Assembly (NCBI RefSeq): GCF_902686445.1
Contig: NC_062232.1
Span: forward strand, 19,016,897-19,080,896
Reading direction: 5' to 3'
DNA length: 64,000 nucleotides
From: Sciurus carolinensis
Lineage: Eukaryota > Chordata > Mammalia > Rodentia > Sciuridae
Positions 56,271 through 64,000 of this stretch are shown here, piece by piece (within the stretch, counting starts at the first letter, position 1; every line of letters starts with the position of its first letter). Under the pieces are notes generated by a model. That model had not been told where the DNA came from and did not search any database. It was given only the letters and a program-made list of their open reading frames with translations. The translations under genes and the position numbers were made by a program.

Positions 56271-56962
56271 TTTTTATTTTATTTTTTTATTATTATTGTA
56301 TACAAGTGGGATACATGTTGTTTCTCTATTTGTACATGGAGTCAAGGCATACCATTTGTGTAATCATACGTTTACATAGGGCAATGATGTTTGATTCATT
56401 ATTTTTTCCCTTCCCCCCCACCCCTACCACCCCTCCCACCCCTCTTTTCCCTCTATACAGTCCTTCTTTCCTTCATTCTTACCACACTCCTTATCCCTAA
56501 CCCTAAACCTAACCCTAAATCTAATGCTAACCCCTCCCACCCCCCATTATATGTCCTCATCTGCTTATCAGCGAGATCATTCGTCCTTTAGTTTTTTGAG
56601 ATTGGCTTATCTCACTTAGCATGATATTCTCCAATTTCATCCATTTGCCTGCAAATGCCATAATTTTATCATTCTTCATTGTGGAGTAATATTCCATTGT
56701 ATATATATGCCACAGTTTCTTTATCCATTCATCAACTGAAGGGCATCTAGGTTGGTTCCACAATCTGGCTATGGTGAATTGAGCAGCAGTGAACATTGAT
56801 GTGGCTGTATCTCTGTAGTATGCTGATTTTAAGTCCTTTGGGTATAGGCCAAGGAGTGGGATAGCTGGGTCAAATGGTGGTTCCATTCCAAGCTTTCTGA
56901 GGAATCTCCATACTGCTTTCCAGAGTGGCTGCACTAATCTGCAACCCCACCAGCAATGTATG
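56271..56962 (-). mobile_element. Young 5'-truncated L1, reverse
   Basis: The 692-base insertion carries, in reverse: the last part of ORF2 (frame ending at the stop at 56557-56559), a 3' UTR with a purine-rich tract, and a T/A-rich end representing the poly(A) tail (56271-56300). The ORF2 remnant reads through without frameshift over at least 125 codons, for example [16 protein letters not shown] and MAFAGKWMKLENIM. Severe 5' truncation and a 14-bp target-site duplication show target-primed insertion. It encodes no enzyme domain and is inactive. Confidence 0.95.
56494..56535 (-). repeat. Telomere-like (TTAGGG)n stretch within L1 3' UTR
   Basis: About seven imperfect CCCTAA-type units lie inside the L1 3' UTR (CCCTAACCCTAAACCTAACC and so on). 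On the L1 sense strand this is a TTAGGG-like run next to a G-rich tract. The second L1 at 63510 lacks it. Confidence 0.85.
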
Positions 56963-56976
56963 GCAAAGGCTTATTT
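56963..56976 (+). repeat. L1 target-site duplication, right (14 bp)
   Basis: Exact second copy of GCAAAGGCTTATTT. Confidence 0.9.
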
Positions 56977-57396
56977 GAGCAGAGACCTGGCTGAAGTAAA
57001 TATGTGATTTAGGCAAGAACCTGAGCCAGAGTTGAATTTCTGTGCAGCACAACCAAGAGTCTGGAAAATCACAACAAAAATACCATGTTTCCTGGGATTG
57101 TGTCTGAGCAGATCTGCTGTTTACCCTGGTGGCTAAGGGAGATTTCATTCTGTGTCCGGTCTTTTCAAGAAGGTTAACAGCTAAGGCCTTTCTTTGTACT
57201 TTGCCCAACTGGTCAGTTCAAGAGCTGTCACTGATAAGACAGTTGAAATGTGGATTTTCCCCTATGATAATTAACTTTTCTTTCCTACTTCAGTTATAAA
57301 ATCAGTTTGTTAAACCCTGTTTATCTGTTCTTCTACAGCATAAGACCTTGTGTTCAAGGGTTTGTTCTTTGTGTTTGTGTTCTTTTGGTTTTTCTT
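56977..57396. other. No gene recognised
   Basis: A 112-codon reverse frame (56870-57208) joins L1 and flanking DNA and is not a gene. Confidence 0.35.
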
Positions 57397-57525
57397 TAAA
57401 TCGGGTTTATTGAGGTATATTTGCATATGACAAAATGTGCCCTATTCAGCTGTACAAACTATGAATACCCCCACTACAATCAAGAGGCAGAAATGTCCAT
57501 CACACCAAGGCTTGCAAACACCTTA
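57397..57525 (-). repeat. Old L1 3' UTR fragment, reverse
   Basis: 'gggtttattgaggtatattt', 'gacaaaatgtgccctattca' and 'caatcaagaggcagaaatgt' are typical of old L1M 3' UTR pieces. Orientation is inferred. Confidence 0.65.
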
Positions 57526-58124
57526 TATCTTTTTTTTTTATGAATTGGGGATGCTAAGATACACAGGCATGGAAAATAAAGTTAATACTTGAAACTGAAT
57601 CTTTGGGAGTTTCATCAATAGTAGATAAACTAATATGACAATGTTCACTAAGCACATACTTTCATAGACATTGAACTTTTCCTTCTAGTTGCCTAAATAT
57701 AAAATAGTTAATATTGCAAATGCTTTACTTGGGTGTTTGAACTATAGAAGATGGGCAAATTATATAGTGATGATCACTGAATATATGTTTTAAAAATAAT
57801 TCAACTGTTTTTTCTTGGTAAGCAACTACTATTTTGTTGATGAGATATTTCTTCAGGAATCATCTTTGTTATAGTGCATTGGAAATGCTAGCTTTAAGAT
57901 GGGATGTGTATAACCTTGTTCCTTCCATTATCCCTACTCTCTCTTGCTGCCTCTGTCAATGATCTTCACTAACTCTCCAGGGGTATATCCATTTCTGTTT
58001 TCAAACATGCCAGATCTCCTCCATCTGGGAGGAAAATGCACTTAATCTTTCTCTTTTTAATTCCAATGCAGTTGGACTCCCTGTAGTTAATATTTGAGTA
58101 CCTGACCAATTGTTAATTCCTTTA
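57526..58124. other. No gene recognised
   Basis: A nine-base T run (57531-57539) is present. No frame or repeat call. Confidence 0.35.
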
Positions 58125-58310
58125 TGATCATTATCCCACTTTATTCTCACAAACCCCTAGCATGTAATATTTTACAGAGGAAAAATATAATGACCAAATT
58201 CATAAAGTATCACTGCTATGTAATCTGAGAATATTATCCCATTTGATTCTCATAGCAAATTCAGATATCCAGTTAAGGGAAACCGAGGCTTAGAAAGGGC
58301 AAGGAGGGTG
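58125..58310 (-). repeat. MIR-like remnants, reverse
   Basis: Two decayed blocks with 'ccactttattctcacaaacc' and 'ccatttgattctcatagcaa', followed by 'aaccgaggcttagaaagggc', suggest two overlapping or duplicated reverse MIR ends. Confidence 0.55.
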
Positions 58311-58709
58311 GAGGACATTCCAGGTTCCTGGGGGATCTGCCTCATGTTATCCTTGCAGCTTGATTGCTTTTGACCTTGTCCCTGACTCTGTAGCATAGGT
58401 ACTTTTCTCCTTCATTTCCTGTGCCTGGGTCTCTTGACCTTTACTCAGTTTTGGGGGGCCACAAATAACAAACACTCAAACTGGATACAATTTTAAAATA
58501 TAAATGTATTATTAAGATAGAGGGTTATCACACAGAACACATGGTAAAAGGTAATGCTAAGCTTCTGATAGGAGTGTCAACAAGAATTAGAAAGACAGGA
58601 ACCAGGGTAACTTGGCCTAACCTCTCCCTTTGCCTACATGTTCTCATTTAGTTGAAACTGAAGTCCTTTTTACATGTATATCCTTAATGTCCAGTAACTA
58701 GTGTTCCTT

Positions 58710-58885
58710 AGAACACTGCTGCATAAAGTGTAATCCATGGACCAGCAGCATCAGCATCACCTTGGAGTTTGTTAAAATGCAGAGTCTTTGGCAGCTCCCC
58801 ATACCTGCTACATCTGATTTTTGACATTTTTAACAAGATCCCCAGTTGATCTGTGCACAAATTAAACAGAGAAGCATTGGTTTAG
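58710..58885. mobile_element. MER5-like hAT-Charlie element
   Basis: 'ctgctgcataaagtgtaatc', 'ccatggaccagcagcatcag', 'catttttaacaagatcccca' and 'gttgatctgtgcacaaatta' give the same layout as 18772-18895, with a fuller 5' end. The 3' end 'gagaagcattgg' is a decayed inverted repeat. Confidence 0.75.
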
Positions 58886-59024
58886 AGCACAATTAGGGTA
58901 AACACTAGTCTATTAGGCCCCCATCAGAGCAAGAGATTCACCTAATACCTTCAGAGATTGTCAACCCCTTAATAAGAACATGAGCATAGTTTTTTGGTGC
59001 ATTCAAGAGGAATCTACTAGATAT

Positions 59025-59130
59025 TTCATCAGAATGTAAGCTCCATGAAGTAGAGACTGTATCATTACAGTTGTGCCCTGAAGAGTTAAAGCAAATTATG
59101 ATCCATGATAGGCACTTAATTGATATGCCT
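59025..59130 (+). repeat. L2 3' end fragment, forward
   Basis: 'tcagaatgtaagctccatga' and 'gataggcacttaattgatat' are the recognisable L2 3'-terminal blocks. An 84-codon reverse frame across it is chance. Confidence 0.6.
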
Positions 59131-59506
59131 CCCCCACCCCATTTTTCCAGCACATAATGAAAAGGACAAATGGACACAAGACAGATAGTCACTCACTATC
59201 CAACATTCTGTGCTTATCTTCAGTAGAAGACATTGTAAAAATTCACCAGGTGGAAGTTACACTAGATTAACTGTTGAACCAAACAGACCTGAAACTGTAT
59301 AATGGTGCAAACACCCTAGTTTATTTCTTGCTCACTTACTAGTCCTCGGCAGGTAATTGAACCAATAGGGTATCTTCCTTTGTGCAATCACGAGGTACCC
59401 AAGTTTCCCTTAGTGTCATTTAATTTAAGCAAGCTGGAAGGGGAAAGATTAAAGGAACACATGGAAGATTTTTATGGCCAAGCATGAAAGTAGCAGAAGG
59501 AACTTA

Positions 59507-59958
59507 CTGTGGTAGCCAGCACTCAAGATGGCCCCAGTGAGCCCTGCCTTCTGGTATGCATGATCATGGAGAGCCCGCTTCCACATTGAATGGGGCTGGC
59601 CCATGTAACAGGTAAGATATAGCAGAAAGGACTTCCAAGAATGAATCACTTGCTCTGAGGGAAGCCAGTTGCTATTGTTATGAGGACCTCTGCACAGAAA
59701 AACCATAAGGTCTCCTGCCAATAGCCATGAGTGAGCCATCTTAGATGTGAATCCTCCACCCCTGGAAGCTTGCAGAGGATGGTAGTCCCAGCCTACACCT
59801 ATCCCTCAGTTTTTCATAAGAGACCCTGATCCAAACCACTTAATCATAAGCTCCTGATTGAATGCCTGACCCTCAGAAACTGAAATAATGGATATTAGTT
59901 TTCTTAAGCTGCTAAGTTTCAGGATAGTTTGTTATGCAGAAATAGGTAATTAATACAT
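59507..59958 (+). mobile_element. MLT1-type solo LTR, forward
   Basis: Starts TGTGGTAGCCAGCACTCAAG and ends 'gttatgcagaaataggtaat' then 'taataca'. 'gagggaagccagttgctatt', 'ctcctgccaatagccatgag' and 'agaaactgaaataatgg' follow MLT1 order. It is the most complete MLT1-type LTR here. A 96-codon reverse frame inside it is chance. Confidence 0.85.
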
Positions 59959-60219
59959 TTCCACTCATTTCCTGGATATAACTCAAAAGATAGAAGTCAC
60001 CTGTGGTTTAACATGCAACTTTTGAAAGAATAGTAAAAGTAATCTAGCCCAGAAAGAAGAGAACATGGATTTTGCTAAGCAGTCACTAGGCTCTTCTACA
60101 GGAGCAGACAAAAATCGTAAGAATAAAGTCAGGCAGAAATGTAATTGAGAATCTGGGGTCAAAGCATAAAGCAACTGGACACACTTGATCCTTCTTTCCT
60201 TTTGGCTAAAGGGCCAATC

Positions 60220-60490
60220 CTACCTCTGTAAAATCTTCTCTGCACATCAGGTCACATTCTTCTGTCTAACCTCTGAACTCTTGCAGAATTTCTTGGCTTG
60301 ATCTCTTCTGTATACAGCAATAAATGTCACTAGTTCAGAGACAGGGGCATTATTTGGCACTCAATTGTGTATTGCCTTGTGATAGCTCTTATATCACTGT
60401 CTAGGATGATTATTTAACTTTTTCATGTCTGTATATCTTGTCTTCCCAATTATATTTAAGATCCTGGAGGGCAAGGACCAATGGAGGTAA
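60220..60490 (+). repeat. L2 3' end fragment, forward
   Basis: 'aatttcttggcttgatctct', 'gtcttcccaattatatttaa' and 'gatcctggagggcaaggacc' match the L2 3' end. Confidence 0.55.
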
Positions 60491-61629
60491 ATGATATACG
60501 AGGTGATCACATTAGCTCCATAATCTGCACAGTGATTTATTGAAAACCAGCAAATCTGCTCTTAATGGGAGTTGAGTTTTAATAGGAATTCAGCCCCTTC
60601 CCTAGATCACTAAACATATGATCACAACTAGGTATTTAAGATTCTCTTTGCGGAGCATTAGATCATCTCCTTAGTGGTGCCTAAACACAGGAGGAGTCAG
60701 TGAGTATTATTTCAATGTAATTTTAACAGCAATTGCAAATGAGAAGTTTGATTAAGCTTTGTGTAAAAGATACATAATGATATTTAGAAAAATCAAAGTA
60801 AAGAGTTTTTAACCTAGATTTATTTTGACATCATTTTGTCACCTGTGGTTTAGCAGACTCTAATCAACTCAGATTTTAACCACCTCTTCTTGGGTCTATA
60901 AAAGCAATCATCATATTGCCAGAAAAATGTTATTTCATTCACTCTTATTAACAGCTCCTTCTATGATATATATGTTATTTAAAATAACTGCAGGGGTTTT
61001 ATGTTCACCTTCCATTTGTATCTTAGCTTGATGTCAAAAGTAATGACTCAAGAACTGACAAGTAGATATTGCCTTATAATAAATTTATGAAGAGTTTATC
61101 AAGCATGTGCACTGTTCTTTGTCAAGCATCTTATAGCTAAACATAGCAAGTAGAACATTTAAAGTAACCATGCTCACGGTAGAAGCTTTTAAGAATGATC
61201 ACAACATGTAATTTTTTGAGAAGACCAAGATTTAAAAAAAAAAAAAACTTCCCTGAGATCAATTACTTCTGCTCACAAATACTTTGGCAACCTTTATTTT
61301 TTGCTCTGAAAACAAAAGGTTTATTTTCATATCATATGTTGAGGTTTTAAGACCTGATATATTAGAATAATGCACATCAGTTGAACTTATAGAATATGTA
61401 GTCTAATTGTGTAACTCCTTGAAATCAATTATATATGCTATATTTAAGGACTGTTCAAGGAAACTCAGGAATGTAGAATTTAAATGTTGAGACTTCTGAT
61501 AAGAGAGGAAAAATATGACTCTGAGCTCTTCCCCAAAGATGAATGTTCTTATCTGACTTGAATCAATCACTGTATGTTAAACATACATTTTTCCTCTTCA
61601 CTGAATTAAATTATGAAATTGATTTTGTT
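60491..61629. other. AT-rich DNA, no gene recognised
   Basis: A 13-base A run lies near 61233-61246. No frame above 60 codons and no confident repeat. Confidence 0.4.
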
Positions 61630-61804
61630 TTTCAGATTCCAGAGAAATTGCAATGACTTTGAGCACTTGGCATATTTAGAGTACAAAGATCGTTGGTTAA
61701 AAGAAAAGGTTCTTTGTGTTATGTCTTCATGTGTTCAGGTCCCAGAGTCCCTGAAGCAATATCGGCTAAGTATGCCACACTCTGATCTTGTAAATAAAAC
61801 ATGA
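61630..61804 (+). other. Exon-like open segment (candidate)
   Basis: A good acceptor-like tract (TTGATTTTGTTTTTCAG, ending near 61635) opens into a frame of about 56 codons that closes at 61802-61804. The product contains DFEHLAYLEYKDRWLKEK, which I do not recognise. No strong donor is seen (CAG/GTCCCA near 61740 is weak). Probably chance. Confidence 0.12.
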
Positions 61805-62288
61805 CAATCTGAAGGTCAGAAAATGTTTTACCAGGGTGCTCTGACTGTTAAAAGTAGGACCCATGATTAACACAAATCTTATGTACAAATGTGTTTTTAC
61901 CCTGATGAGTCAACAGAGTTCAATGCATAATCAGATTTCATAAATTCCCTTTCAGAGATTTTTTTAAAAATATGCCCATTGATCCTTAACAGTTAAAGCT
62001 GTTCAAACAATATTGCCAAGTAACACTGTATTTGTTCATTTGTTCATGTCTTGCAAATTCATCATGATTGTATCATTAAAAGGTTAACAGACTAGAAAAC
62101 TAGTTAGAAAGAGTTACTAGGAAAATATACAGCCTGCAAAATTTAAGTGAAAATATGCCTACAAGAAACAAAGGTGGATCACTTTTAGAAATACGTAGAA
62201 ATTATGCTATTATCACTGATCAATACTGATTCAGTATCAATCAAACATTAACATCATTATTTACTTTGATTTGCATTTTTTCTAATAG

Positions 62289-62540
62289 AAGGTTTTCAGA
62301 GGAATTGGTGCCCCCAGATCAGAAGAGTGCTTCGCACTGTACAATGAGTTCTGGAGCAAGCAAGACCTTTACAGTGTGAAGAACAAGACTGATAGCTTCT
62401 ACTTCCTTGTTATTTTTTTGAAAGCAAAGGAGACCCCACCCAAGTCCTCAACCAATTTGGGAGAGACCCCTCAAAGTGCTGGATTTATAAACAAAGTTCT
62501 TGGGGTGGGGGAAAAAGGGGTTATGTGTGATGTACCTTAA
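62289..62540 (+). other. Exon-like open segment without ATG (candidate)
   Basis: After a pyrimidine tract and TAG (TTTTTTCTAATAG, ending 62288), a frame stays open for 83 codons to TAA at about 62538. It is less AT-rich than its surroundings and its product (for example SEECFALYNEFWSKQDLY) has a balanced composition, but it matches nothing I know. It could be a remnant of an unrecognised retroelement or retrocopy. Confidence 0.15.
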
Positions 62541-63509
62541 AAGTGACCCAGAGGTAAGACTAATGGTTGATTCATGACCTTGCATTTTCATAACTGGAGG
62601 GAAAACCACCACAGAGCTTAGTATGACCCGATGGCCTCTGGGTGAGCCATCTTTCTTCCTCTACCCTAGCTCTTCTCCTTGCCAGATAGCACATTAGGCA
62701 ATAGCTCTAGAATTTTTATGGAAAAAAAATGGTTGATGCTAAGCCCTTCTATGGTGCATACACAATTTAGAACTTCTGAGATTTTTTAAAAGTTATTGCA
62801 TGTATTTAATGTATATATTTTAATATAATCAGGGACCACTTAGCTATGGGTTCAAATAATCATTTGAAATCACCTAATTCTGTGTTATAGTTGAACAGCA
62901 AAGGACTTATGAATATTGAAATAATTCATTGGAATATAGGAAATTAGAAAGTCTTTTATTCTAGGTACTCAATAAAAATAAAACTTTTAAAAATTTAAGG
63001 AAACAGTAACCATTCAATGTATTTAACAAAGAATTTTTTAACAATATTCAATTGTTAGAGTGTTTTTGAGGATTATATTTGTTAGAGTATACATATGGCT
63101 GTTATTTCTCTATTCTGAAACACATCAAGCCTCCCACAGAGAACCAATTTACACACCCTATTTGCCTTTAGTGTGCCAGCATGGTTATACTTTGTATTAT
63201 CACTGCAGAGACTTAATCAGTCAATAGAAAGAAAGCTTGTTTCTAACAGTACTTAGTTTTCTTTAGAGAATAAAAGTTAAAAATTCAGAGACAGAAGCCA
63301 TGCATCTACATTTGCACTAGGATATAACTTAATAACCTCTTAATTTACATGCCACATAAATCAGTTCTCAAACTATCATTGTCATAGACCAATAATTTTA
63401 TGAAATGCAATGAAAATTAGTTATACAAAAATATTTAAAACCATGCAAAATGCAAACTCACTGATCACACAATGAAGCAGTAATGTCAAATAGTTATAAA
63501 AATTTCTAT
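62541..63509. other. AT-rich DNA, no gene recognised
   Basis: No frame above 60 codons, no repeat family recognised. Confidence 0.4.
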
Positions 63510-63701
63510 ATTGGAATGTAACCAACATTTGACCCAGCTATCCCACTCCTTGGCCTATACCCAAAGGACTTAGAATTGGCATACTACAGAGATGCAGCCA
63601 CATCAATGTTCATAGCTGCTCAATTCATAGCTGCTCAATTCACAGTAGCCAGATTGTGGAACCAACCTAGATGCCCTTCAATTGATGAATGGATAAAGAA
63701 A

Positions 63702-63752
<51 letters not shown>

Positions 63753-64000
63753 GAATATTACTCAGCCATAAAGTATAATAAAATTATGGCATTTGCAGGC
63801 AAATGGATGAAATTGGAGAATATCATGCTAAGTGAGATAAACCAATCTCAAAAAACCAAAGGACGAATGATCTTGCTGATAAGCGGATGATGATACATAA
63901 TGGGGGTGGGAGGGAGGCAAGAATGGAGGAAGAAGTAACTGTATAGAGGGAAAAGAGGGGTAGGAGGGGTGGGGGGAAGGAAAAAAAATAACAATGAATC
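63510..64000 (+). mobile_element. Young 5'-truncated L1, forward, runs off the window
   Basis: It begins within the ORF2 C-terminal region, at almost the same point as the L1 at 56271-56962. The coding remnant is open from about 63576 to the stop at 63888-63890, then passes into the purine-rich 3' UTR. Two in-frame oddities are present: a 15-base tandem duplication (63611-63640) and an (AT)21 tract (63705-63746) that encodes a run of alternating Ile and Tyr. The 3' end is outside the window. It is inactive. Confidence 0.93.
63705..63746. repeat. (AT)21 microsatellite inside L1 ORF2
   Basis: Forty-two bases of perfect AT repeat replace a short CATATATATAC-like stretch in the L1 copy at 56271. 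The length keeps the frame open. Confidence 0.95.

Noticed and set aside
56870..57208. 112-codon reverse frame
   Set aside because: It joins the 5'-truncated L1 and unrelated flanking DNA.
63705..63746. Run of alternating Ile and Tyr as a novel protein repeat
   Set aside because: It is simply translation of an (AT)21 microsatellite inside a dead L1.
1..64000. CRISPR array, operon, phage or plasmid features
   Set aside because: No spaced direct-repeat array, no bacterial gene spacing and no ribosome-binding sites. The repeats identify mammalian nuclear DNA.

Overview
The window looks like AT-rich nuclear DNA from a mammal, most likely a rodent of the squirrel family (Sciuridae). The main clue is the SINEs. 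Nine copies have a 7SL/B1-like left part (CTGTAATCCCAG, GAGGCAGGAGGATC, TTCAAAGCCAGCCTCAGCAACTTAG) fused to a tRNA-derived ID-like right part (GGCTGGGG, TGTGGCTCAGTGG, GGGTTCAATCCC). Two more are ID-type copies without a B1 part. The lineage is inferred from recalled repeat families, not from a search.

No intact protein-coding gene is supported. Almost every open reading frame is a short chance frame or lies inside a repeat. The one gene-derived feature recognised with confidence is a processed retrocopy of ZMAT5 (U11/U12 snRNP 20K protein) at 37922-38927. It has a retained 3' end, a poly(A) tail and a perfect 17-bp target-site duplication. It is disabled by an in-frame stop at codon 113 of 170.

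Layout: 0.2-5.6 kb holds MIR copies, an old L1-type fragment split by a SINE, and an L2-like stretch. The 6.4-12.5 kb part is mostly single-copy. It contains a first-exon-like segment near 7.05 kb, two full CTCF-type motifs in the same orientation (9.20 and 12.04 kb), and a CCAAT plus paired CACGTG cluster (10.16-10.27 kb). From 12.8 to 20.7 kb come SINEs, an MLT1-type LTR, a 79-bp mariner-like palindromic MITE (17.51 kb), a long ancient repeat with a nested hAT-type element, and three adjacent MIRs. From 22 to 36 kb are LTR, L1, L2, MER5-like and SINE remnants with a possible conserved non-coding block near 23.7-24.0 kb. After the retrocopy, 39-60.5 kb carries several L1 3' ends, four MaLR-type LTRs or fragments, a MITE with terminal inverted repeats, L2 remnants and a clean 5'-truncated L1 with its target-site duplication (56.27-56.96 kb). 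A second young L1 runs off the right edge at 63.5 kb.

The window therefore records transposition rather than a gene pathway. LINE-1 machinery explains the L1 copies, the SINEs and the ZMAT5 retrocopy, while LTR and DNA elements add older layers. The regulatory motifs at 6.9-12.1 kb are the best sign of host function. No undescribed biological system could be supported from the sequence alone. The most unusual structures are the 79-bp hairpin, the unexplained 17-bp direct repeat around 16.54-17.22 kb, and the telomere-like tract inside an L1 3' UTR. Boundaries of old repeats are approximate, usually within 10-30 bases.
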